Shown here piece by piece: positions 23,535-35,479 of a stretch of DNA of 64,000 nt (position 1 is the first letter of the stretch; each line of letters opens with the position of its first letter). Origin of the DNA: Hoplostethus atlanticus (Eukaryota > Chordata > Actinopteri > Trachichthyiformes > Trachichthyidae); the NCBI GenBank assembly GCA_034670405.1, contig JAXDDX010000013.1, forward strand, positions 2,672,001 through 2,736,000. The letters run 5' to 3'. A program made the position numbers and the translations under genes. The notes under the pieces were generated by a model, which was not told the origin of the DNA, searched no databases, and was given only the letters and a program-made list of their open reading frames with translations.

Positions 23535-23682
23535 CAAGTCAACTAAGGCAACAGGGTCAAAGTCATCCAAAGTCTGTAGTCTTCTCCTGAGGCTTTTTTG
23601 TTTTTCAAGGAGTTTATTCCCCATCATGTTTACATGAATTAAGTTTTTGCCAGTGGTTGAATAACATGGGCGTAGTCTAGTT

Positions 23683-23719
<37 letters not shown>

Positions 23720-23849
23720 ATGTCAGAGCCCAGAGCCAGCATTATCAACATTCCTCGGTGGCAGCAGGGTGGCTCGCCTGGCACCACACAAACAGGAAAA
23801 GGAAATGGATCGACTTCACTACGGTTATCTCCCAGAGATCCCTCACATT

Positions 23850-23892
<43 letters not shown>

Positions 23893-24479
23893 CGTGTGAG
23901 TGCATGGAATTCATTGTGCACTGTTTAAATGTGGATTTCAATGGCAGTGCAACACTGAGCAGCAGCAGATCGGTTTATTAAGAGCCACTAAGGCATTTTA
24001 AAACAGGTAACATCCCAGTTTCAACCTGGAATGACCTTTGACCCTCTCCTGCCTCATCCTGCACGCTTTCCACAAACCGTGTACAAACAAATGAATGCAC
24101 AGTTCAGGGTATCACGCCTGTTATCTTCCCAAACTGCGCTGATATTGCTGAGATAATGGCAAATCAGCAACACATGACACCGGTTTGCCAGCGGAAACTA
24201 TTTTCAGTTCATGTTGTTGGCGGGAGGAACGTCAAAATAAAACACCACGCCAGTAAAGAACGCAGAACTCCTGGCCAACATTCAAAAGCATTCACCGCCT
24301 CGCCTTCCCTCCCCTCATGTTCTAGCCCAACCTGATCCACAAATGTCACCTCCACTCTATGTATAAAAAGAGAGGAAGACATCGAGGAGGAGAGTGGAGG
24401 AGGAAAGAGAGATAGATCAGGGATGGAGAGAGAGAGAGAGAGAGAGTGTGTCATAAAATGCAAATGTTGCCTGCGTCCG

Positions 24480-24885
24480 CTTTTACAAATTAAATGTCAG
24501 GACATAAAATATTGTCAGTTTCATTTTGCCGTGAGAAGGATGACAAATCCATATTCTTCCTTAAATAAAACTCTTATTGCGGCGGAGGGGTAATCACGGC
24601 GGAACAAAGCGCCGTGATTAACGATAGCAATTTATTGTATCTGGCGGCCGGCGAGGCAGCGGAGAGGCAGAGGAGCAGAGAGACATCATGGTTATCATAA
24701 TTCATATCATAAATAACGGGGCCCAGCCAATCACAAGGAGCCGGCGATGTCATCCCAAATAACCTTTGATAACAATTACCATAGAAGGCAGTACAAACCC
24801 CGAAGTCACAATGTTATCTTATCCCCATTCTCTGCTTGTAGAATACAACACTATTACCATATAGATTAGACTATTTATAATGGTG
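24480..24885. promoter_or_regulatory. Candidate conserved non-coding element with GATA and TAATC motifs
   Basis: A repeat-free stretch includes an inverted repeat at 24591-24620, GATA-type sites (TTATCTTATCC at 24814-24824; tttgataacaatt near 24757) and several AT-rich homeodomain-like words. A GATA-rich element about 26 kb upstream of gata3 could be a distal enhancer. That is inference from motifs, not from alignment. Confidence 0.35.
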
Positions 24886-25134
24886 CGTGTCATTCCGGGT
24901 GCGGCTTTAAGTCGTCACTGTGTGTGTGTGTGTGTGTGTAAGTGTAAGTGCAGCGTGGAGAGGACGCAGTGTGTGTAGAGGTGTGTGTGGGTGGGGTAGG
25001 TGGACCTGTCGTTGGGAGGAGATTATAGCCTGGTCTTTATGAGGAGCTGAATTGCCCTCTCTCAGTATCACACAGCTGCACATTGCCAGGGCGGCCGGCG
25101 CTTACAATGGCAGGGTGGGAGAGGAGTTGGGGCG

Positions 25135-25165
<31 letters not shown>
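25135..25165. repeat. (GT)n microsatellite
   Basis: A GT run followed by a G-rich segment at 25165-25207. Short CA runs lie near 25375-25398. Confidence 0.9.
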
Positions 25166-25166
<1 letters not shown>

Positions 25167-25483
25167 TGGGGGAGCTTGGTGAGAGGTAGTAACGAGGGGG
25201 GGGGGGATGCTAGAGGTGGAGATATTAGTGGGGAAACTTTGATCACTGTTGGAGATTAGTCTCCTGCGCTGCAACGTGGTGGGCCTATCTTGTCCAAGGT
25301 GTTGTTCTCCTTGTTTTATCTGCTGATAGAAATTTTCTGATGGAGAGCAGTGATACCTGGATATGTCACTTCCCACACACACACACACATACACACACCG
25401 CAACCGCCCACCCATCATCACAGCTTCCCACCTACCACGTGCATCCGCAGCCTCTGATTGCTCGGCCACATAACATAATTCTC

Positions 25484-25981
25484 TTAAAGTGATAAATCAT
25501 TAAAACTTAGTATAAGTCCTGTAAACACACAAGACCATCGCAGAGAGAAGCCTGTCAGCCTCTACCGGCCACTGCACTGCTTTTTACATTGTGTGCCACC
25601 GGGTCGGATTTGGCGGGAAATCAGCTGTGTTGCTTTACGGCACAAAACAGGAAGAGGGCGCTGTTCTTCCAGCGCACACGGAGCTAAAATGTCACATTTC
25701 TGGCAAAAGGCAGATGGTGGAAGGAGTGACAGATCACTTTCAACAGGTTGATACTCTTCCGTAAAGCCTGGGAGGGGGAAGTAGGACAGGAAGCAACAGG
25801 GTTTATGGGAAATGTAGTCTTAATTTGAAGAAACACTAACAAGACCACTGGTGTGAGATAGAGGCTACCAGTCGTCTCCATCATCTCATTTGTTTACGGT
25901 AATGACACCAAGGTATCAAGTATAAGTATAAATGATATTATGTTATATCATGTTTAAAAATGATACACGTCGCACCTTTAA
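25484..25981 (+). mobile_element. Family B element, copy 2, TTAA-bounded
   Basis: It is bounded by TTAA at 25484-25487 and 25978-25981. It shares with the 20361-20876 copy, in opposite overall orientation, the blocks cggcacaaaacaggaagagg, gcgctgttcttccagcgc and gcagatggtggaagga. The block gggtttatgggaaatgtag is inverted relative to the rest when the two copies are compared. No coding capacity is seen. Confidence 0.7.
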
Positions 25982-26022
25982 ACAACATTCAGCTATTCTC
26001 CACCTACACAGGAGAGCTTTGA

Positions 26023-26055
<33 letters not shown>

Positions 26056-26079
26056 TCCGTCTCCAATTCAACCTGAAAC

Positions 26080-28360
26080 AGCAAAGAAAGAAACAGAGAA
26101 AAACGCCTTCAAAAGACACTTGCTAGAAGAAGGGGAACGAGGGACGAGGGGAGAGGACGAGCACAAGGACAAGAGATAAAAACAAGAGTGGGAGCGGCGA
26201 AGAAGAGAAGGGACGAGAGCGAGGACAAGGTGAAGGAGGAGGAAGATATTGCAGTCTTTGCTTAACTTTGTAAGGGGTTGAAATTCACCGTTGCCACCAC
26301 ACCTGCCTGTGTGTCCCCTCAATAGACGCCCCCCTGCCCTCCCTGACAGAACAGTTCCAGATGAAGGAACGCTGGCTAACTCGAAATGTGAAGACAAGCC
26401 TACAAGATTAACAGCAGATAGAAAGAAGACAAATAAGAGAAGGCAACGTTTTTAAAATTCACATGTCACAGCAGGAAGGGGAGGAAGACCTCTGGAGGAA
26501 GTCATCAAGTAATATTAAAAGCGCTATTCACTGGTATAATATCTGTAGTCTTTGGCAAGGATATCCCTGTGTGGGTTCGTGAACGGCTAATCTCCCTTGA
26601 CAGGATCTTCTTTTAAATAAAGATCCTGTCAGCGCCGTGTGCTTCTGGTTGCTTCAGAGGAAGACCTAGCAAACTCAAATTGCTTTGACAAATCACGGCT
26701 GACGGGGGGGGGGGGAAGCGCATTTCTACCTGCGCGGTGGCGGCACAACTTCAAAAATCTCAGCGATCTAAGAGAAAAAAAAAACGTCTGAAAGATATTA
26801 ACTCGGGCTCAAACGTGAGATTAAAAGCCGTTAATAAAAAAAAAATGCCGTCAGTCGCTTCGGTGTTTACGGGCTCCGGGAGCTGTGGCTGGTCGGGCCT
26901 GGTGGACTGGTGGTAACTGTTGAATGCAACTTAAATACATGAACCATAACAATCAATTAATACTGTGGGAATCAGATATGGGATATTGGTGTGTGTGTGT
27001 GTGTGTGTTTGGTCTGAGCATGAATATAATACAGTGACCTGGAGCAGAACATGGTTCCTGTGTGGCCCCACAATGCTAGACATTGCTGAAGTTGATTTAC
27101 ACTGCCAAGTTCAGCCTCCCCCTTGCCTCCCCCTCTGCCTCTCTCTCCTCATTTTTCTTCTTTCCCTCAACGTTTCTCATCTCTTCTCCCCGAGATGGAA
27201 TTCAACAAAGTGATTTTCTCCCCGTGCCGCTAAATCTCTTGATCACTTTAATTTTTTGCTAGGCTGCTTCATCGGTGTCCTGGGGAAGAGAAAAGGGAGA
27301 AGGGGGCCGGGGGAGAAAGAAAAAAGAAAGCCAGCGAGTGAGAGAGAGAGAGCGGGGGGAGTGAGGATGGAGAGAGAGGGAGAGGAGTATAGAGTTAAGG
27401 CTTTATCAGTGAGTGCCCTGAGGTATGTGGGGACGCTGCTGAATCCAGAGAGATTAGGGGGAAAATGCAGCACATGGCAGTAAGGGGCTTACGCCACAGC
27501 TTGTATTAGTTCAGGTGAAAAGAGTATTGCTTTTACATAAAACTGGACAAATCCAGCCACAATACATTTCCCGTTGGACCACAATGGGGTCCTCTATCTG
27601 TGGACCTCACCTCCTGTCCCCCAGGTTCCCCAAAGCCCCTCTATCTAAACAGGAGAAGAGACTGAGGGAAGGAGGAGAAAACATAGATGGACAGGAGCGA
27701 GAGGAGGAGATAGGCCGCCTCGCCGAACTTCATTTCCAGAGTTCGGTCGGGAAGCCGGGAGGCGGGAGATGGAGCGATGAAGTTTTAGTGGAAATAAATT
27801 TGAAAAAAAAAAAAAAAAACGGAGGAGGGGGGGGGAAGGGTTGGACATAAATCAGAGCTCGGGGAAGAGAGACTGAAAGGTTGAGAGAAAGAGAACTTGT
27901 GGAGAGCTGGAGTAGATTTGATGGAGAGATGTGGGATGAATGCATTAAGCGAGGGAGCAAAAGGTCTCATCCTTCTCTTTGGGCGGCAGGGAAATGCTTC
28001 ACTTAGACACTGAAGTCTCCCATTCTACTTTCACTGGGACTTTTATCTAAACCTTCTGTTCCTGAGGTGCGTTTATCAGCCAAGTTTTTCATCTTGAAAT
28101 ATAGGTTGGGGGGTGGGGGGTGGGGGGGAGCTCGGCCCGGCGACGTCTTTATCTTCCACCTGTCATGTACAGTAAGCCCAGGTAACAATGGCTCCTTACA
28201 TTACATTACGCACTTGTTCTGTATTCACGCTATCCAGCCAGACATCCAAAGCGGCTCTGACACCCCTCCCGTCCTCGCCATTATTGGCAGAACAATAGCC
28301 TCAAAAAGCCAAGTTGGTCCAAAAAAAAAAAAAAAAAAAGCAGGGCTATATCTTGCGATG
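26080..28360. other. Gene-free interval with purine-rich tracts and a hairpin
   Basis: It includes a purine-rich stretch at about 26085-26240, a 12-bp inverted repeat at 26598-26631, short GT runs near 26990-27008, A-runs at 27804-27819 and 28321-28339, and a G-rich tract at 28104-28128. No recognisable protein is encoded; the Glu/Arg-rich frames are purine-tract artefacts. Confidence 0.45.
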
Positions 28361-28610
28361 GCGCTTAACATCAATTTGTGACACGATTAATCAATTTTTG
28401 AGGCCTCTCTGTGCTCGCGTCTCGTCACTCGTCACTCTCAAATAAAGAGCGGCGGCGGTTTGAATGAGCCGGGCTCATCACGATACGCTGCGGGTTAAGT
28501 AGGAGGCGCGTGTTTTAGGATAGCACCCCGCCGCTCCCTCTCCTCCTCAAACACTTAGCGGGTGATTAGCATAAGCTGATAGCGCTATCGGGAGCGTGCC
28601 ATTGTGGTGA
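28360..28610. promoter_or_regulatory. Candidate regulatory non-coding segment
   Basis: Unique-looking sequence with gacacgattaatcaattttt and gtgattagcataagctgata, plus several GATA-like words. It is called on composition only. Confidence 0.25.
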
Positions 28611-29793
28611 CCCTGAAGCCCCCCCCCACCCCCCTCTCCCCCCTCCTCTTCCTCCTACGCCATCGCTCCCCCTACCACCCCCCCACCTCTACTCCTCTCT
28701 CTCCCTCTGAGAAGGTCTTATCGGGGATGTACAGGGCCTCTGTAGCCTCCTGGGGAGGTGATGGAGGGAGGAGGCAGAGTAGGGTACTGTAGGGAAGGAG
28801 GGTGGAGGGTTGAATGGGAAGGGGGGGTGGGGGGTGTCTTCTGCAGTCATTCAACTGCAGAAGAGTCTGGCTGTGTCTTTGGACGTGCCCTCTAATGTTT
28901 CCAATGCCTCCTGGATGTAACGTCTGTCAGTACATCTACGCGTCTCTGTCTGCATGTCGTCCTCTCTTGCATCAGTCGGTTCATTTCAAACTTCAAACTA
29001 ACAAACCCAGGAACCCCAAAAAAAAAAATAAAAAGTTGATTCTCCAAATCGTTGGCTCTTCTTTCGATATCTTTATCCGCGGTGCCGATTCCCCCGAGCC
29101 AGCCGTATCTGCACCGGCGCTACCTAAACCACTCCCACGATACCTCAGTGTGACTTTTTGAGAGAAAAAGTATGATGAAACCGCGAAAACAATGCGCGCA
29201 CGTAAACACAAACGGGGACACATTTCTTGAAGGTAAGCAATCTCCACGCACATTAAAGGAGAGCTTAGCATCGACGCGGCGCCATTCACATCAGTGTACC
29301 ATTATGATGCTAATGATAACAGCGGTGCCTGGCGCTCTCTTGCTCCCATTCGGCACTTTTTTGCTGTGAACAGCCATTATATTGCACATGCACACCTATA
29401 TTACGGCAAACACACACACACACACACATACAAACGCACATCACAAACACACACACACACACACACACACGATCAAATTCACCCAGCTCCATTGCTTATC
29501 CCCTTTGTTTGAGCTGATTGGATCTGTGGCGATCACATGTTTACCCAGAGCGCTATCTCTTTGAGAAACCTCCGTCACGGGTAGCGGAGAGTAACGCTCG
29601 CCTCTTTTTGTGTTTTCCTTTTATTTTGGAGACGGGCGCGCACGCACGGGCTTTATGTGTATATGCTAATAGGCTGGCTAACACCGTTTCACACCGTTTG
29701 TTTCTCAGAATGATGCAACTTGCCAGACATCCCTTTTTCTGCTGATGCTCACATTTTCTTTTCTTTTTTTTTTTTTGTTCGGGGCGGGCATTT

Positions 29794-29796
<3 letters not shown>

Positions 29797-29837
<41 letters not shown>

Positions 29838-29838
29838 A
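29797..29838. repeat. (GA)n microsatellite
   Basis: A GA run with one GCGA interruption, followed by a longer purine-rich stretch to about 29885. Confidence 0.9.
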
Positions 29839-30269
29839 GGGAGGAAGATGAAGAAGGGAGGGGAGGAGGAGGATGAAGGAGGGCGGTTATAGGGTGAGGG
29901 AGGAGTGTGTTCAAAATCCACAAAGGTTTTGTAATAAATGCATCGGCGACAATAAACACAAAAACATTAAAGGGAGAAAAGACGTGTTTCTGTGTTAAAC
30001 AATTAGTGCTGCAGCATTAGAGCCGATCAGGAAGAGACAAAAGCTCGGCAGCGGCAGGGGTTTACCCCAGACACAAAGACACAAAGACAGATGCTCCGCA
30101 GCCCAGCCAAGCTATACCACACTAGCTTCCACAGCGTTTCACTGTGGAGCCTCGCGCCTACCTACACACTACGCTGTGCCCCTTCGGTCTAGCCGCGACC
30201 GTGCACTCTGCAGCCAGATAGGCAACAGTTTAATAGTGTGTAATAGCAATAGCATCGTCGTTACCTGTG

Positions 30270-30548
30270 GAGGTGACCAATATACTGGGCCCCTATTTAT
30301 TAAAAACGTCCACCTCTGATGTGATGGAGGTTCCTCCCTGACCCCAAACCTGCCTCACCCTGCCTTATGGGATGTCATCAATTATGAAATTCATGTAGTG
30401 TCTGATGGTTTGAGCGACTTTTCCACCCTGACAATAACGAAATGAAAATGATCAAATTTAAACACACAAAATTTCATCTGTTGGCAGCTTCAATCAAAAC
30501 ATGATCTGGGTCGGTATTGGCCCTCAAAACAAACATCGGTCTAACCCG
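30270..30548 (+). repeat. Dispersed element family A, copy 10
   Basis: Plus-oriented. It contains cgtccacctctgatgtgatg, gcgacttttccaccctgaca and atgaaaatgatcaaatttaa. It ends with acatcggtctaaccc, which matches the terminal consensus almost exactly. The middle is shortened relative to copy 9. Confidence 0.75.
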
Positions 30549-30723
30549 ATACCTGCAGGATCTGTAGGCCTATTATTTGACTGTATAGTGCACATTGTTC
30601 TCCTCCCACCTCAGTACATTGTGTACAATAGCTCAGCCGGCCCAGGATTACATTCAAATTAAAGGATGTTAGTCATAAAGTTTCTGCAGCCTGTGTGGTC
30701 AGACTTTACTTTGAGCTCCTGTT

Positions 30724-30755
<32 letters not shown>

Positions 30756-30858
30756 CAGGGACCCCCCCCCCCCAAGTGGCGTCTACTCTGTACATTCTAC
30801 TCAATGGCTCCAGTGTTCAGTTCGTATGTGTCTGCACCCTTTAGGCATGTGTGTGTCG

Positions 30859-30892
<34 letters not shown>

Positions 30893-31538
30893 ATGACTCC
30901 GGCACTTAACCCTGTGACCGGTGGTGGAATGAGCTCCACAGAATCACCGCTGAGCCTCTCACCCCCCACCGCACTACTGTGGTGTGTGTTACCACCCCTA
31001 GAGAGGCTGAGAAGCTCACACTCATACGCACACAAACACACGCAAACACACACACACACACACGAGCATCAAATACACACATGTGCACACAAGCTCTCTC
31101 TGTGCCGCTCCAACACAGAGATGGTGACGGTATAAAGCCTCATGTTTAGACTCTGGGCCTTTGTTCCTCCCTGATGGTGCCTCTCCTACCTGCATATGAG
31201 GGAGGAAGTCTCCACTGTTTCCACTTTAAAGCCAGGAAGTGTTTGATTCCCTCAGTTTTCTGGCCTTCTAAAAGCCTGTTTCATCCCCCCTCCCCGCCCA
31301 AAAACCGCCAAACGACACAACACTATTATTTTATCCATCTGTTTCCTTTCCCCCCCCCTCCCTCTCTTTTGCTCTTCGCTTCTCATGCAGTGCCGCTGCC
31401 CCATTCAGCCTTTTTCTCACACACTTGTTGCATGCATACGCTGCAGAGCACAATCACCTGTTCCAGCTACTGTGTGTGTGGCATGAAGTCACACTGGCGA
31501 TGGCATGCGTGCACAGAGGCTTAGGAAGGTGAAAGACT

Positions 31539-31992
31539 AGGGTTAGACCGATATATGGGGCCGATATTGGAGTTTTATCAATAGTGTTGTCCACCTCCGA
31601 TATGATGGAAACGCTTCCCTCACCACAGATACATAAATCTACAATAAAAATGTATTTTCTTTGCATGTTATTTATTTGTTTGATTGTTCAATAATGTTTT
31701 TTGTCAACCATCAACCACCCTGTTGACACACATAAAATAATTTCATTAATGTGGTTTTCAATGGAGAGCTTTGGTGTCCCATAATGGTCTAAATGATGTT
31801 TCAGAGGCTTTTCCATTTGCTAAGAGTAAAAGTCTGTTGGAAACACTGAATCCTTTTATGTTTTTGGACTTTCTTGGCCATGAAAATGGTCAAATTTATA
31901 TTGGATATATGGCAAAAAATATCACTATCAGCAGATTCAATACAAAAATATTCATATTGGCCTTCAAACAACCCTCCTTTGGGTCGGACTCT
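31539..31992 (+). repeat. Dispersed element family A, copy 11 (near full length)
   Basis: Plus-oriented and begins agggttagaccgatatatgg, the cleanest terminus in the window. It continues with gtccacctccgatatgatgg, caatggagagctttggtgtc, ccataatggtctaaatgatg and tttcagaggcttttcca, and ends ggtcggactct. The two ends are imperfect inverted repeats. It is the last family A copy before the repeat-poor gata3 region. Confidence 0.8.
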
Positions 31993-31999
31993 GAAGGAC

Positions 32000-33330
32000 G
32001 ATGAGTTGAAAGAGGAAATACAATGGATATGAAGAGAGAGAGAGAGAGAGAGGGAGGGGAGATTCATGCTTGGTGAACATGAGGTAAGTGGGTATCAGAC
32101 TTCCCTTCTTCACACCTCCAAACAACACCTCTATTGATGCCCTCCAGAGAGAGACCAGCCTGGGGAGCCTGCCGCTAACCCCTGCCCTCTGACCTACGGC
32201 CTCATGGGGTCTCAGGGTCACGGGGGTGGGCTCCTCAACAGGCAGACCCCCCTCACCTCTTGGCCGAGGACGGATGATAAGCCGCCGTAGGTCGGAGAGC
32301 TGTCAGTGGGTTGAGTTTATGTTAGCATGTATGGTTGTGTGCTTTTGCATGTGTGTATGTGCATGGTGACTGTGGGAAAAACAGAGCGACACAGTGTGTG
32401 TGTGTGTGTGTGTGTGTGTGTTTAGACAGGACGCTGTCGCTCAGATAAGACATAAAAAATGAGAGTCAGCCATCTGAAACCGACCAGTTACAGCAGGGGT
32501 CAGGAAGGGTCAGCGCCACGGCAACAGTGGCAGTCTGCCACACCTCCTGCACAGGGCTCAGATGAGTGCTGGACCAGTCAATCACACGGTTACCCGGCAA
32601 CAACACAGGGGATGCTGGGACATACAGAGTCGGTCCGGTGGTTTGACTGCAAAAGTCATTTCACTTTTGGGTTATGCAGTGCAGCGGCAAACATTAGCAG
32701 AAATTAGATGTAACAGGAAAGAGAAAGTCTGTTAAAATCACCTCTGACGGAAAAAAATAAAACGCTTTTCAATTGGCTTCATTGGCGATCCAGACGTTTC
32801 ATGTTGGCAGGCCCAGGATGTGTGTGCTCAAGACCGGACCCATTCAGAGAGGAAGCTACAGGTGGTGCTCTCATGGATGACACCCGTAACATCGGCGCTG
32901 TGACCTGGATGGCATTCTTTAATAAACCCCGGCCCTATAGCTGCCGCCACCGCTGTAATATGTGGAGTGGCTTCAGGGGGTTGTGGGTAACAGGGCTGAG
33001 AACGTCCTACTCCTCCGGTGGAAATCCTATCCGTTGTGTAATTCAAGAGCGCGCTTTCTGTAGAGTGGACATCTATCTGTCTGACTGGCAAGCGCAGGAC
33101 AAGTGGATCTGAGACTGTGGAGGAAACAAATAGCCCTGTAACACATGCTCTACATCATATCTCTGCTAACAAAACACAAATCACACCGGTCTCTAATGCT
33201 TGTGTTTCCTGTGCGGCCGTGGCGTTGGTGTGCGTATACTTTGCTGCTGTCAATGTGAAGAAAGGGATGCTGCTGCAACTCCTTGGGGTGGTGGTTCGGT
33301 ATTTTTAAGACTTAATCCTCTCATCTCTGG
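32000..33330. other. Gene-free interval at the repeat-rich to repeat-poor transition
   Basis: It holds short GA runs near 32034-32052 and a GT run at 32394-32421, then mixed unique sequence. Frames at 32459-32707 and 32801-33112 have no recognisable domain or flanking splice context. Confidence 0.4.
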
Positions 33331-33832
33331 GGACTATTATGTGTCTGAAAAGATTCATTTTCAACTTCGCTTTCAACCGAACCAACATTTTGAATGAAAT
33401 CAGGAATGGAAACTGACCCTCCTTCTCAAATTTGTCCAAAACATTCGAAACGCGCGACTCGCTGCGTGCAAACGACACTGTTATTGCTGATATTTCTCAC
33501 CCTAATGAAATCTGCTCCGTCTCGCGCTGAGGAAGGAACATTGTTAACTTTGATCTCACAATTAAGTCTCCATGAACAGCTAATAAAGCATAATCTGCTC
33601 TGTATCTCCTTGTCTACGCCAGGAAAGCCTTTTAGCATATCTTCACTCGGGCTTCTGAGTGACGTTTTGTTGCTCCAGGCAAAAACAGTGACTTATTTTT
33701 ATCGTGCCCCAGATAATACAATCACGTACGTATTAAGGAGTTAAAAATCAAACTGGATCTGCATCGGCTGAGTGGCAGATGAGTGGCAGATGCCTGTGGG
33801 GCTTCTAGTTATTCAGTCTCTCTCCTTCTTCA

Positions 33833-33876
<44 letters not shown>

Positions 33877-35330
33877 CACCCCTCCTAATCTTGAGAAGAG
33901 ATGTTGACAGGCCTAAACACAAAAAGAGGGAGCCTGCTTTTGTTGCAGATTTGTCCGCCAGAGGTTGTTCCGTTATTGTTTTTGGGGGCTATTTGGGTAT
34001 ATCTAAATTACCCCATCTCTCGTTCACTTTTTGAATGCAGTAACTCATGACATCACCTCCTCTCTCGATAGCCTTCACAGCCCTTTTATACATTTCGTTC
34101 TGATAGCCCCGCACTCGGCTCGCAGTCTAATGACGGGCTCAAACGCTCTGAGATTTTTGCTACGTGATAAGAGCAATCAAAGGAAAATTGTGGCCTTTTA
34201 TTTTTGGGATCTATTCTTGTTTCCTCGCAGAGTGACATTGGCCCATGCAGACAGACGGTAGCCATTGTATGTAGGAGGATTGATAAGGAATGCTTTCCAC
34301 ATGAGCTAGGTACTGATTATAGCAGGGCATTTGCCTCTCATCTTACCATCACAGTGGTTGATGTTAAGAGGCCATGGGCCAAATCTGTTAAGCCCGTATG
34401 TTAGGCTAATGTATACCTCTGATATGTAGGGAAGGATACAATTAGATCACTAGTTCACATATAGTTTACACTCACCCTAAGCTCGGCCTTTTTCATAACT
34501 GAAGAGTTGATGCATTGCTTTATGTAGCCATTCGGGCTGAAACCAGGAAGGAAAACTTCACCACACCACCACAGGGCTCCTGACTGGGGTTAAAAGTTAA
34601 CTCTTCCATCGTAGCCTTCAGTGAAAAAACAACACCCTCTTCAACCAACTTCAACTAACGCTGTTTTCATCTTACACCTGTTGTTGGTGTTGAAACAAAT
34701 ACGGTGCGATCGGAGAGATCTAACAATAACGTTATCTGTTTTCCTGGAAATTAATATGTGACGGAAATGTTTTTGATGGAAGAGAAGTAGATAAGGTTAT
34801 AGAGTCTAATGAGTCCCCGACCCAATACTAGCTAAATGGTATATTAGAACTACTAGAATAAGTACATTGACATCGACAGAGACTGTAACTATTTTAACCA
34901 TCTGTCTGGATTTATTACCCATGGTTCTACTGGCAACTTCTGAGTTCAGCCATGGAAGAGAGAAGAGAAATATTCCTTCCTAATTGCATTGGGAACTTAT
35001 ATAAGTGCTTTTGGAATTATTTATCCGATTATCTGTAATCTCAGTAGTTTCTGATTATCTTATTAAGCTCTGCCTGCTATGTGTAATGCCTTCCAATTGG
35101 CTTCAGAAAGGTCTCCTATTACGGTTTAGATTAGGATCTGGAGAGGCATGAATACTGTTATGGAAACATATTCTAATTATAAATGGATGTGAATAAAAAT
35201 GTTAAAAAAATATATATTTTCATCCTATCACCATCATGCTTAGCTAATATATTTTATCATGAATAAGCTCCTGAGGCTTTTGTGGTGAAAAAACTCCACC
35301 TACAGAAACAAGATTAAAGGTAACAAGCCA
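33330..35330. promoter_or_regulatory. Candidate cluster of non-coding regulatory elements
   Basis: About 2 kb of repeat-free DNA apart from one (CT)n at 33835-33873. It has long AT-rich unique blocks with homeodomain- and GATA-type words, such as tgtattaataactgc, ttgataaggaatgc and gattataaatgg-like stretches. No open frame is convincing. This is where the character of the window changes towards gata3-flanking regulatory sequence. Confidence 0.35.
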
Positions 35331-35343
35331 TGTATTAATAACT

Positions 35344-35470
35344 GCTGTTAACAAAACATTTTGTAACATTGTTACATTGTTACATAACATTGTTACATTG
35401 TTACATTGTTACATTACATTGTTACATTACATTGTTTCATTGTTTCATAACATTGTTGTAACATTGTTGT
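35344..35470. repeat. ACATTGTT minisatellite
   Basis: Tandem, irregular copies of acattgtt and ttacattgttacatt units in various combinations, ending near acattgttgtgg. A slippage-type minisatellite. Confidence 0.85.
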
Positions 35471-35479
35471 GGTATTACA

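Noticed and set aside
32459-33112. Two short frames that could be exons of an upstream gene
   Set aside because: Translations match no family I know and the frames are not bounded by matching splice sites.
35344-35470. CRISPR-like repeat array
   Set aside because: The units are short, irregular and lack unique spacers; this is a eukaryotic minisatellite.
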